Positions 11,101 to 22,030 of a stretch of DNA of 64,000 nucleotides are shown here, one piece after another (positions within the stretch are counted from its first letter, which is position 1; the number at the start of each line of letters is the position of its first letter). The position numbers and the translations under genes are program-made. Below the pieces are notes generated by a model. That model was not told where the DNA came from, did not search any database, and saw only the letters and a program-made list of their open reading frames with translations. The DNA comes from Apus apus (Eukaryota; Chordata; Aves; Apodiformes; Apodidae), in the NCBI RefSeq assembly GCF_020740795.1, contig NC_067296.1, forward strand, positions 5,681,001 to 5,745,000. The letters are read 5' to 3'.

Positions 11101-14100
11101 GGGTCGGTGCCGTGCCTCTCTCCCTGGGGGTCCAGGCTGTCGGTGCTGAGCTGGCCGTGCCCCCCGCCTGCCCCTGCCCTGGGGGTGATGGGTGAGGGTG
11201 AGGGGGGCACCCCAACACCTCTGCATCGGCTCCCTGCCCTGGCAGAGCGGCACTTTTGGGCTCTCTGCAAACGCAGGCAGGGCAGGGGACGCCGTGTGTG
11301 CCCTGTGGGGAAGGGGCAGCTCACCCTGCCCGGGTGGCACTGGCTCTGCAGCAGCCCAGGTCACCCCGGGAGCGAGGTGCAGGGCCCCATCGCCTCAGCA
11401 GGTCTGGGTGCTCACGCCGACTCCCCCTCGGTGTCTGGCAGGGCACCTGGCTGGGCTGCTGGCATCAGGCACCACCTGCACCGACATCTACCAAGGCTTC
11501 TCAGACTGCGTCCTCAAGCTGGGGAAGAACATGGCCACATATGAGGATGGGGAGGGCATCGAGCTGCAGGAGCTGCACCGAGTCTGTGGGTGAGTACAGC
11601 CCCACTCCAGGACCCCCTGCCTGTCCTACCCCACGGGGGACAGTCCCTGGAGGTGGGTGGGTTGAGGGGGTTACCTGTGGTGCATGGGCAGCCTGGCTGT
11701 TTGGTATTGACCCTGTGCCAGGTGTTGCTGGCTGAACTCTTCTCTCTCCTGCCCTCCTGGATCCTGTGGGTGTGTGCATACACACACGTGCTCCCCACCT
11801 TGGTTGCATTTCAGACAGACCTGGTGAGCTCCCTGCATCCATCCATCCATCCCTCTGCTGCATGGCTCTGCTTGGAGTTTGCATCCCCTGTGTTTTAGCC
11901 ATAACTTCAGCCTCCAAAACTTGTCCTGTGACTCTCTGCATCCCTGGAGTAGGGCTGGTGGGACCTCACCCCTTTTGCCCTGCAAAAAAGGCTTCCATGG
12001 ACACCTGTGCTTCAGACAGTGACTTGCATGTGGCCAAGGTGTCCCAAGGTCCAGTCCTGCTGGAAGCAGCCTGCACCTGGCCTTGAGCTGGATCCTGCTG
12101 CCCAGACCGAACCCTCTCCCTCCTTCCCTGCTGAGACACTTTGTCCTTTGGGCTTGAATTACTCCCACCCCTGTTTTTTGGGGTTTTTTGTGTGAGTTTG
12201 TAGCAACTGCCCCAAGATGATGGTGTTGAGAGGACATGAACTTTAGGGGAACTGAAGTAGTAGTGAAAGAGCTGGGTAACAAGGGGTGGTGTTGGGCAGG
12301 TTTGGGGAAAGACCTGCTTAAAAAGCAAATGAACAAAAGCAGAGAGGTGGAGGGGCAGGTGAAGGGTGGAAATAAGATGTGTGCAAAAATAAATGGAGGC
12401 AGCTCTGTGTCCCCAGCAGTGAGCTGTGGGCAATGAAAAGGAGGAAATGCAGACAGAAATGAAGGGAAAATCAGAGTACCTTGGGGTGGTGGAAACCTGC
12501 CAGGGCAAGGAGGGCTGAGTGCCCTGTGGGTCAGGATTTCCAAGATGCTGAAAACCACCTCAAGGGCTGGGAGGGGAAGACCTTGCCCTTACTGGTGGAG
12601 TGGAGGCTCTGGGACCTGCTCTGTGGTGCCAGCACAGCTGGTTGACATCTGGCAGGGCTGGGAGACAGCCAGAACAAGGAGCTGGTGCTGCTGCTGAGGC
12701 AAGTAGAGGGTCCCCAACCTTCTTGCCTGCCCCAGCTGAAATACCTAACTTTGATTGTTGCCAGAAGTGGAAAACACTTCAGCAAAACTCTTCTGTTCAA
12801 AAAGAATGGAAAACTACCCACCCCCATTTATATAAAAAAATGTGTTGTCCATTCATTTCCCTGGCAGCAAACACAGCTGGGAGGCTGGCTGGGTGACCTG
12901 CTCTGTCCTCCCCTTCTCCAGGCAACAGCCTAGCTCAGGATGACAGTCCTCTGGGATGTGGCTGAAGGCTGGGATGAAGTGGGAACTGCTGTGCTGGGGG
13001 CTCTAATAGATACTTTTTTTTTTTTTTAACGTGGCATCTTGGTGTTAGAAAGCAACTGAGCATGTGCTGTGGTTGACTGTTGAGGGAGTGATTCCTCTGC
13101 TGAAACTCACGTGAAATGTGTGAGATGAGGCTTTCTACAGGCTCCAGGGCACTGATCATCACAGGTCCTGGGATTTTCCCAGCTGACAGGGCTGGGGCTC
13201 TGCACTGTCTGAGACATGCCAGCTTCTCCTGCCCATCCTGGTGCATGGTCAGCTGCGTTTGCTGTGGCTGGAGGAAAATGTTGAAGATGTCCCAGCATCC
13301 TGACAGAAAATACTTCTGAATAGTTGGCCTTTAACCCTCAGCCTTTTCCTCTGCTGTCTGCATTGCTGGTGCTGTGGTGTCCTCTTTGGGAGTGTGGGTG
13401 AGGGACAGACAGAGCTGGGGCCAGCATGGGGCTGGTGGCATCTTGGCCCCATGTGTGGTGCTGCCCTGGAGGTGGCCTGGGCAAGTCACTTGACAGTGTC
13501 CTGCCTGGTTGGAGCAGATGGAGGCTGTGAAGGGTGAAACACTGGGAATTGCCATCCTGGCTGAAAGCAGAAGCAGGCAGGAGCTGTCATCCCCCTCACC
13601 TTCCCCCAGCCATCTTCTGCCTGAAGACATGGGCCAGGTTTAGCTACTGCTGCAGCTCTGGGGCAAGCACAGGAGGTTACTTGTGTTGGCACCAGCTTTT
13701 CTCATTATCTGGGGACATTTATTCTGCCAGAATGACTCGGTTTAATGAACTCCCTCACAGCTGGCCTTCTGACGTAAGCACTGGCAGGAAAAGTAAGTAA
13801 AGCAGAGTGCCTGGGTTCATGTATCTGCACAAGGTGTAGTCTCCAGGACACTTGGACAAAAAAACCCAGCTGTCCCCTTCCCATGCCCAGGGTCCCCACT
13901 CAGCTGCCTGGGCTGCATCTCCTTCCTGAGGGATGGCACATGTGCCTGCTGTCCTGGTGGGATGTGGGAGGTGGCAGAGAAATTGCTCCTGTCCTCTAGG
14001 CAAATGCACTACAGGGTCATCCCATGTGGTGCTGGACTGGTGGGGTGATGTTCCCTGCACCCCTTCTGGGAGAATTTCCTGGGGCTGTGGTTTTCAGCTC

Positions 14101-15090
14101 TGTGTCTGCTGGGATTTTTCTAGATCTGGAAAAAATCAAAACAAAAAAAAACAAACAAAAAATCCCACAAAAAAAACCCCACAACAAAACAAAAACACCC
14201 CCCCAAAAAAATCCCAAACCCCAAGCTGCCATGCCCAGGGGAGGCAGCCAGGGGGTCTTGAGCAAGCAGCTCCTGGCTTGTTACCACAGGACCATGGGTT
14301 ATCTTTCCTTGTCATTTTGGTTTTCCCTGCTTCTCCCCAAGAGCCTTTTTCCACTGAATGGCTGCTGCTTATTCAGGGTAATACCCAAAATATAAATGGA
14401 GATGTGACTAACCAGAACATGCTGAATAACTTCTCCTGCCCATACCTTAGTTATAAAGCTGTGACCATCTGTGGGAGTTGTTGTCCTTCTCCTTGCTTTG
14501 TGCTTGTGTTTTGCCCTTGACTCAGCTTGGAAGAAGCTGTGAATGAAAGAGGCTGGGCCTTTGTTCCCAGCTGGTTTTAAATACTTGGGGTGCTTGGTGC
14601 CAAAAGGGAGCACTTGTTGATGGAAGATAATGGATTTTATTGACTTCTGGAGGAAGGAAGAAAGAAAAAAGTCGTGGAATATTTTCAGTGTGTTTTGATG
14701 TTTGGAGTTTTAGCAGAGATGCTCTGGGAGATGATGGAGGGGATGACAAAACACAAGAGGTTGCTGCTGCTGGAAGGATGGGCTGGGGCAGCAAAGGCTC
14801 GGCCCAGCTCCTTGGTGCTGTGCTGCTGCAAAGGGCCTGATGGTGTGTGTTTCCCTGCCTGCAGGTACTGGGATGAGTTCCACACGTGTGCCCTGACAGT
14901 GCTCTGGGAGTGCCAGAAAGAAGCAGTGGCCATCTGGGAGATGCTGAGACTGGAATCTCGAAAGATCAAATTTCCAGGCAGCTTGTTCGACCTCTGCAGC
15001 CCCAGCACGGCCCAGAGCTTTGCCTGGACCCACGTTCCCAACGTTTCCACCCTTGGTATCCCCCTCGTCATCACTTGGCTGAATTTATAA
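10919..15090 (+). CDS. Neuritin-family secreted protein, probably GPI-anchored (third family member)
   Basis: Three exons, 10919-10961, 11442-11589 and 14865-15090, join in phase (GTAAGG and GTGAGT donors, CAG acceptors) to give 138 residues. Neuritin (NRN1) has 142. Residues 1 to about 24 form a signal peptide (core MLLLALGHLAGLLA). The mature part has six cysteines (27, 37, 63, 72, 80, 108), matching the neuritin spacing, with family motifs IYQGFSDCVLKLG, YWDEFHTCA and GSLFDLC. A sequon NVS lies at 123-125, and a short hydrophobic tail (LGIPLVITWLNL) fits a GPI signal. Known family role: neuritins are GPI-linked or secreted neurotrophic factors that promote neurite growth and synapse maturation. 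IYQGF resembles NRN1L and FSDC resembles NRN1. The position beside DBNDD2 and SYS1 matches neither human gene. An in-frame Met at 10943 is an alternative start. The family call is firm. The exact paralogue name is not, so no symbol is given. Confidence 0.9.
14130..14215. repeat. A-rich low-complexity tract
   Basis: The tract is made of A runs broken by C or CCC, inside intron 2 of the neuritin-like gene. It has no flanking duplication or tRNA-derived head, so it is simple sequence rather than a recognised SINE. Confidence 0.7.
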
Positions 15091-15872
15091 ACTGCAGCTG
15101 TGGAAGGATGGCACAGAGGTGGTGGCAGCAGCAGCAGCGTGTGTCGGGGCATCCTAATGAGCATTTTTCCAAATGGGAAATCCTCTGAGGAATGCACTGT
15201 GCTCAGTGAACACTCGGCTCCCTCCTGCACCTGGGAGATGCAGAAGAGCTTGGCAGCTTCTCCTGGGTTTTGCTGCTTCTTTGTCATTTGGGATAACACC
15301 TGTCCCCTTCTGCCTCAAGGCACCAAGCTGGCTGACTGCAGAGTTTGGGAACTTGTAGATATGGGGCAGAGGATTTGGGGAGGAATTGAGAAATTGGTTG
15401 AGAACACTGGATTCTTTTGCACTCTTCTGTGGCTCCTGGAAGGAAACCTGTTTGCTTTGCTGACTCTTTCCATCAGATCAACTCTCCAGATTTTTTTATT
15501 TGGGCACTGAAAACGAGATGGGCATTTCTGCCACTGGTATTTGTGAGGTGCAGGGGACAGTGTCTGGCCTCTCAAAGGAGTCCCTACAGCTCTGTACTGG
15601 CCTTTTTTCTTTGAGGACATGTTGAAACCCCTGCTGGGGAATAATCACGGGTGTATGAGCTCTTCTCCTGCACATATCTGAATTCCCAAGTAACTCTTGT
15701 GTTATGTGTAAATCCCTTTTTTTTAAGAAAATAGAGGTGAGGGAAATATCTGGGGGGAGAGGGAGTGTCAAGCTAGCTGGACAGAAAGTATTTATAGCAA
15801 CTCCTTTGCTGCAAAGCTTTCCCCAAGGAACCTGCAAGCAGCTCTGTGGGTGGCAGTGTGTAATTCCAGAGC

Positions 15873-15878
15873 ATTAAA
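15873..15878 (+). terminator. Polyadenylation signal ATTAAA, neuritin-like gene
   Basis: ATTAAA occurs 783 bases after the stop codon and is followed by GT/T-rich sequence, giving a 3' UTR of about 0.8 kb. A canonical AATAAA at 16904-16909 is a possible distal alternative. Choice between them needs transcript data. Confidence 0.45.
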
Positions 15879-15899
15879 GTTTGTTTAGAGCCTACAGCG

Positions 15900-18800
15900 T
15901 GGCAGCAGTTATTTTGTCCTGGCTCTTGTTTGGCAGCACAGACTCTTCTTGTCTCCTTTGCAGCTCAGGGCACTGTCAGTTTCTCAGCTTCAGTACAAGC
16001 ACAAGTGTTTGCAACAGAGAGGTTCTTGCAAGTAATTTCTGGCTATGTTGGAAAAAATGGGCAGTAGCAGGCAGTTCTGTGGTTTAGGAAGGCTGGTGAA
16101 GCAGTGCCCTGCCTGACTGAGTAGGGTTGTAGGAGTCAGACCCTCAGCATGGGTCTGTAACCTGTTCCTGGGAGGGTCTCGGGGCAGTTCCTCAGTAAGA
16201 GGAAGCACGGACAGTCCCACTGGGACTCTCTGCTGCTTCCAGTGTGCTCCCCACGTGGTGCTGCCTCTCTGGAATGGGGAAGTAGCTGGTCTTCATGGTC
16301 TGAACTAGGACTCAAGAGCTGGATGTGATGGGGAACTCCATGTTCTAATTATGGGACTTGGATGTTTCGTGGCATGTGAAATTTCCACATTGAACTATCA
16401 GGGAATTTCAGCCTGGCTTCCCTAGACGTGTCACACACATGTCACTTGGGCTGTTTTCATAGATTGTTTGGCCCCTTCCCACTGGCTTTGTGGTCAGCAG
16501 GAGCAGGCACTGCTGACAGTGAAGGCTAGTCCTGTGCAGAGCTCCTCATGGTCCTCAGGAATGTTGAAGGAAGCCCTGGCACTGGTGCTCCAAGGGCTGC
16601 CTGGCACGGGGGCAGGCACAGCTCTAGATACCACCAGCAGTAAATGGACCAGGAGGTTCTGAAACTGTCCCCAAAGCTGAACATGTCCTTGGAAGTGTGA
16701 GCAGCAGCTCTGGGGCCCTGATAGCCCTGGAGATCCCAATGGATGCATTACAGGCCTGTGGGCAAGCTTCTCCTACAGCAAAAGATCTTTTCACCAACAG
16801 TGGTGTTGGGGTTTTTTAACTGCTCTCCTCTGGCATTCCTGTGTTCTTCCTCTTACCTTCCCCATCACTTAACACTCTGCTCCTGCAGCAGCAGGAGAAT
16901 ATGAATAAATTGAGCCAAATTCCAAGATATAACTTGGGGAAGAGCAGCTGGTGTACAGACCTTCAGTGAGAGGCACCTGGGCTTTCTGCAGGCAACAGAG
17001 TTGTTCCTTGTGAATTGGGTACCTCAGACACAGAACCTTAAGGTAAGTAATGGAGAAAGGGTAAACCCAGAGCACTGCAGAACCTGGAGTGAACCACTCT
17101 GCTGCTTTGGATTTCATTCTTATTCTGCTCCCACAGCAGTGTATGCTGTTTGATCCTATTCCCCTCTCCCCTGTAAGCCCTTCTGCCTGTGGTTTGTAGC
17201 TGGGGACACCTGAAGCAGGTGGGTATCATGTACAACCAGGGCTGGAGTCCTTTGGATCCAAATCCTGTACCTGCTCTTTGTTTAGAAAGTGTTTCTAGCA
17301 TGCAAATAAGCACAGCTCCCCCAAAATCCCACACCCCTCTTTGCTTCTCTTTGGCTTTAGCAACTTTTTCTGTTCAAATTTTCTAGTTTTAAACAGCTTT
17401 GGGGAAGGGGAATGTAAAAGCCTCAGCAGAGATCTCCAAGAAGTCTTCTTTTTCAGCACCATGGATGCACACAGCTAGCTGACACTGCCACTGTCTCCAA
17501 GAAGAGCAGGTGTTGGGGCAAATCTTCCCTGGAAGCAAATCCCTCAACTATTGCACAGAAAAACCAAGGATTCATTAAGAAACAAAGACCATCTGCCATA
17601 GTTCTGGTACAGAGCAGCAGATTTATTTATTATTTTTTTTTAAAGCCAAAGGTGCTCCTGAATCTGACTGAAAGCTCATGAGTGGAAAATTAGGTCTCAC
17701 AGTATGGGAGTGATAAGTTTCAGAGGTTCCCTCCTCAGTATCTCGTTTTTTAGCAGAATTTCCCCCATGGCTAGGACAGTTACAGTAGATTTCCTTCATT
17801 TAAAAAAAAAAAAGGGCAATGTACAAATTTAGCTCTCAAAGGCAAAGTCAGCAGACTCTCAGAAAGCATTTCTAGTCCAGCAGGCTTCGTGCTGATGCAG
17901 TGCAGCTCCTTGGATGTCCCACAACAGTTAAACCCCAACACCATTGTTGGTGAAAAGATCTTTTGCTGTAGAAGCTTGCCCACAGGCCTGTCATGCATCC
18001 ATTGGGATGTGTTAAATCCAGTTGTCCAGGATTCTTCCCATGGCCTCCTCCTAGTGCCTCCAGACACCCCACCCCCAGCTGGGGAGGATGCTGCAGCAGT
18101 TACAACAGAGCTCAGGAAGGCAGGAGGTAAGTGCCCCTCGGTCCAAAGTTTTCATCCCTCTTCTCCCAGGGGAACAGGGAGCACCTCTTTCCTTCTGTCT
18201 CACGGCACCTCTGGGATCAGCTGCCATTCTCCTTTAAGAAATGGGAGGGATGTGGCTTTCCCTCTGCTCTCCCACCTTCCCTCATCAGCCTTCTGGTTCC
18301 TGCTCGCCCTAAGGCTGCTCCTGGAGAACACAGGAGTTCACACGGAGCTCTGGGGTGATGTGAAACCTGCGAGCCTTCCCTGCGCAGGACTGGGATGTTC
18401 TTGCTCAATAACAGCAACAAAAAGCAGGAGGAGAGGGCGAAATGACCTCGAGAGTCCCAAGACAGGGCTGACACCAAGCCCGTTTGTCAGCCCCGAGGCA
18501 GAGCGTGGCTCTGAGCCTGATCCCAGCTCGTTTCTAAAGGAGATACTGGCACCTACTGGAAGACCAGTTTATATCTGGGCTGGAGGAAAGGCCAAGTATC
18601 CTTATACATGAGGAACGAGCAGATTTTGAGAAGGGATGAATTTGTTTGCTGACTGAGGAGTGGAGCTGGAGGGGAAGGCCTAGGAAGTGACCTCTGGGTG
18701 GCCCTCCAGCAACCCTTGGCTCCTGCCCAGAAAAAAACCCCCTTGTGTAAACTCTTCCCTCTGGAAGGGCTCCTGTTCTAACCCTGTCCTTCAAGGGGCA

Positions 18801-19780
18801 TGGCCAGGAAGAGCTCCTGGCAAAACCTCAGACTATTAAGAGGTTCTGCCTAAATACATGTAGCCAGCAACCCTCCTCTGTGGCAGAGCTGCCATGTGTT
18901 TAGCCCACCAGGATGTTCTGCCTCCACTTAAAGAGTGTTTGAATAGGAGAGCAGGAAATGAAATGCAGCTCCCCCAGTGACAGAAGAGCAGCTTCAAAGA
19001 GTTTATCAGTGTCTGCATCTCCAGTCATCCCAGCACTTGCCAACAAACTGAATTACCAAATGATTTAATGCAAATTATCACTTAGAAATATTAACACACA
19101 AAGGGAAGTTACTGCACCAAGATGCTACACAGGAAAAAAAAAATAATCTCTCTTTAGAACTTGCTCTGCCTTCCCTTGGGGTGGCACAAAGTAGTCATCC
19201 TCAGTGGAAACCAGGCCACAGGTCCCCTTCCTTGGGCTGCAGGATCTGGGAGAACCACCTGGCTCTGGCCTCAGCAGCAAGGTGTTGTCCCTGCCTGCTC
19301 ACAGGTGATGTTTATTTGAAGTGCCTCTCAATAAAAGAACATCCTCTTATCTTGAGGAACAAGCAGCAGCCTCTCATGCCACTGAGTATCACCTCTCCCA
19401 GACCCGATCTGTCACTAGGCTTCTGAAGGCTGATGGGAAAACCCAGACAAGTGGGAAGAGCAGCATGGCTCCAGGACACCCTGGCAGGCTTTCCCAGGTC
19501 AGCTCCAACCTCAGGCTGGACACGTGGAGACCCTGGATTGCTGACTCTCCCTCTGAAGAGAGGATTATGCTGCCTGACTTCCCCAGCCAGCACTCACTGC
19601 TGCCTCCGCTTCAGAGCAGAGGTATGAAATATTTATTGTAGGGAATTGTGTCCTGGACAGTGGGCAACTTGCAGCCACGTGTTCTCCTCTGGCTGAATCC
19701 TCCTGTTGCCATGATACAGGCACTCATGGTATTTCCTGAAGTGCTCAGCTTCCCAGGAGAACCATAACACACTCACAGCA
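15900..19780. other. Intergenic interval between the convergent neuritin-like gene and SYS1
   Basis: No conserved exon was recognised on either strand. Short A and T runs (for example near 17630 and 17800) and a perfect octamer ATGCAAAT at 19068-19075 in an AT-rich patch are the only marks. A 240-codon plus-strand open frame at 17889-18611 shows no family resemblance. Confidence 0.5.
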
Positions 19781-19790
19781 ACATCATCTT

Positions 19791-19796
19791 TTTATT
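19791..19796 (-). terminator. SYS1: Polyadenylation signal AATAAA, SYS1
   Basis: On the minus strand AATAAA lies about 0.6 kb after the SYS1 stop codon, a plausible 3' end. Further minus-strand AATAAA copies occur near 19631 and 19309, so a longer 3' UTR is possible. Confidence 0.5.
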
Positions 19797-20401
19797 ATTA
19801 TAAAAGATTTCTTCAGCAAACTGCTGACATCTCTATGTATTAAACATGGAAACAGCAAACAAACCCATCTAACATTACAGGTTATTTAGGATCCCAGCTG
19901 GTGATTCAGGTAAGTACAACTATTTTCTTTCTCCCCATCCATTCACTTGCTTGACTTTTTCTTCCAAGCAAAGCCCAAACAAACAAGTTACAGATGAGAA
20001 GCAGCAGCTCCCAGCCCCACTGCTCACTCTGCTGCTCTTCTCCTGCAAGAAGAGCTGACCACTGCATCACCCACACAGGGGAGTTTTGCTCAATTCCAGA
20101 TGCTCCTCACACATCACACTTTGCTGCCTGGCTTTTCACAGTCTCATGAGTGAAGAGTTTAAGAGCACCCACTCCAAACAGTCATATTAAATGCTTTGTA
20201 TTAACAAAATAAACATCTGCTCCTCCCCTCTTGCTGGCTGATGCCAGAGGAGACACTCACACTCATGCAGTCACCAAGGTCAGGAAAAAAAAACAGTCTG
20301 GACAGACCTGCTGTGCTTCTTCAGTGATGATTCTCAGGCGTATCAGATGCATTTGTGCAGGAAACAATGACAAAATGCAGCATGTTGTTGCCAGAGTGAG
20401 T

Positions 20402-21794
20402 CTATACGTTGGATTTGGGGGCAGAATTGAGGGGGATTTCCCTGAGTTCTATCCTCATGCAGAGGTACTCCCCGATGGCAGCCATCAGTGCTGTGCAGAC
20501 AATGTGCACCAGCCACCACGTCAGGGTGGAGGGGAAGTGGGAGTTGTAAATCCAGCAGCCCAGGAGGTGGAAGAAGTGAACTGTGACTGTGAAATCCAGG
20601 CACTGCTTTCCTCGCCGGATGAAGTACAGCAAAGCCAGGGCACTGCCAAGAAGAAAGGGATTAGTAAACAAGCCCTGCTGTGCCCATGGGAGATGGGGAT
20701 GCAGTGAAGAGCTACCAGCTGTTGCTGCTAATGATTTAGCTGCTTTAGAACTTCACTGTTTTAAGGATAGGTTGTTTCTGACCTTGCTCCCAGCTGCTTA
20801 CAGATTTCTAATCACCTGATGGCAGGGAAATGAGCTTTTAGTTTAAAAATTCCTGCCCTGCTGCTCTGTACAAACCTCCCCCCAGTAACCTTCGCCTAGT
20901 GGCCAAACACATTTTTGCTTACAGATCAATGTTTGCAGAGATCCATTCATTTTAACCTTCAGTAAAATCTCTCACAGAAGCAAATCCCATCCCCAGCTGG
21001 GAAACTGAGGCAGTGAAGTGAAACGACTTCTCCAGGCTCTCAGAAAAGCCAAGAGTCAGCAGTTCCCAGCTGCCTTCTGCAGACATGCTCAGTCAGGCAT
21101 AGGGCTCTGGGGAGAGGTTTGGAGAGAGGCAGCCGGTCCTGCCGAGTCCTTTGAAGTGTTCCATGTTCGGGAAGAAGCAGCCACAGGTGCTGCAGCCAGC
21201 TGCTGACTTACCAGGTGAGTGCGTTGAGGATGAAGGCCATCATGGAGAGCCTCCCCGGCAGGGTCGAGAAGCCTAAAATCTGCAGGGGATCGTTAGCAGG
21301 AAACCACAGCACCGAGCCCAGCCCAACCAGCACCCAACCCGCTCCCCTGGCCCCGGCTGCACCTGGGCCTGTGTCCGTCCCGAGGGGTACCCCCCAACAG
21401 CTTGGGGGGGGTGTGTTTATCCTGGGGGTGCCTGCAGCACAGGGGGGCTGTCTCTAACCCCGGGGGGGGGTCTGTAACCCCGGGTCTGTCTCTAACCCTG
21501 GGCCTGTCTCTAACCCTGGGCCTGTCTCTAACCCTGGGCCTGTCCCCCCCCCTCAGGACAAGGCCCCCCCCCCCCCCCAGGCCCACAGGCCTCTTCGCCC
21601 AGGGCCGGCCTCCCGGGGCCCCGCGCCCTCACCTCGTCGCTGAAGACCTGGTGAAGGGAGGGCCCGGCGCTGCCCAGGGTGCCGAGCAGGGCGAGCCAGA
21701 GCCCGAGGGAGCTGTAGTAGCCGGCCTGCAGCAGCACCATCTGCGCCAGGATCAGCGCCGGGTCCCACACGTAGCTGCGGAACTGCGCCGCCAT
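20402..21794 (-). CDS. SYS1: SYS1 Golgi trafficking protein
   Basis: Three exons on the minus strand, 21794-21633, 21279-21212 and 20642-20402, join in phase to 156 residues, the same length as human SYS1. Donors are GTGAGG and GTAAGT and acceptors are CAG. Nearly every stretch matches: AAQFRSYVWDP at the N-terminus, LYFIRRGKQCLDFTVTVHFF around 82-101, GEYLCM at 134-139 and the C-terminal EIPLNSAPKSNV. Four hydrophobic segments are visible at about 13-38, 66-86, 93-110 and 115-136. Known role: an integral Golgi membrane protein that recruits acetylated ARFRP1 (yeast Arl3p) to the trans-Golgi and so supports golgin loading and endosome-to-Golgi traffic. The start is fixed by length and homology. 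It is divergent from SDC4, with about 5 kb between start codons. Nothing appears broken. Confidence 0.97.
21448..21538. repeat. 18-bp minisatellite with telomere-like core in SYS1 intron 1
   Basis: Three consecutive 18-bp units of the form CCTGTCTCTAACCCTGGG (first base varying) fill 21485-21538, preceded by two diverged units from 21448. Each unit carries CTAACCC, the telomere hexamer register, but once per unit, so this is not a true interstitial telomere. Confidence 0.85.
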
Positions 21795-22030
21795 CGCCCC
21801 GCGCGCCGCCCGCCGCCGCCGCGCGGCGCCCCCTGGCGCGCCGGAGGACCCAGGTTGCCCGGGGATGTTCGGGGCTGCGGGGGCTGCGGGGGCTGCGGGG
21901 GCTGCGGGGGCTGCTGCCCTGCCCTGCCCTGCCCTGCCCTGCCCTGCTGCCCTGCCCTGCCCTGCTGCCCTGCCCTGCCCTGCTGCCCTGCCCTGCCCTG
22001 CCCTGCCCTGCCCTGCCCCGCGCAGCTCCA
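21560..22030 (-). promoter_or_regulatory. SYS1: SYS1 CpG-rich promoter region
   Basis: GC- and CpG-rich DNA covers the first SYS1 exon and the 200 bp upstream of its ATG. No TATA box was noticed. The upstream flank consists largely of short tandem repeats (21871-22017), so the core promoter must lie within or right beside them. Confidence 0.6.
21871..22017. repeat. Two adjoining short tandem arrays upstream of SYS1
   Basis: About five copies of the 9-mer GGGGCTGCG at 21871-21911 are followed by an array of CCCTG pentamers with interspersed CTG insertions to 22017. The arrays start about 75 bp upstream of the SYS1 start codon. The G-rich strand of each could form quadruplex-like structures. 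Length variation between individuals is likely. Confidence 0.9.

Noticed and set aside
14130-14215. A-rich tract as the tail of a retrotransposed element or processed pseudogene
   Set aside because: No gene-like or SINE-like body upstream and no target-site duplication seen. It is low-complexity sequence.
17889-18611. 240-codon plus-strand open frame between the neuritin-like gene and SYS1
   Set aside because: No family resemblance, no supporting promoter or exon structure, and composition like the surrounding noncoding DNA.
21485-21538. Interstitial telomere
   Set aside because: The CTAACCC heptamer occurs once per 18-bp unit instead of in tandem hexamers, so it is a minisatellite with a chance telomere-like core.
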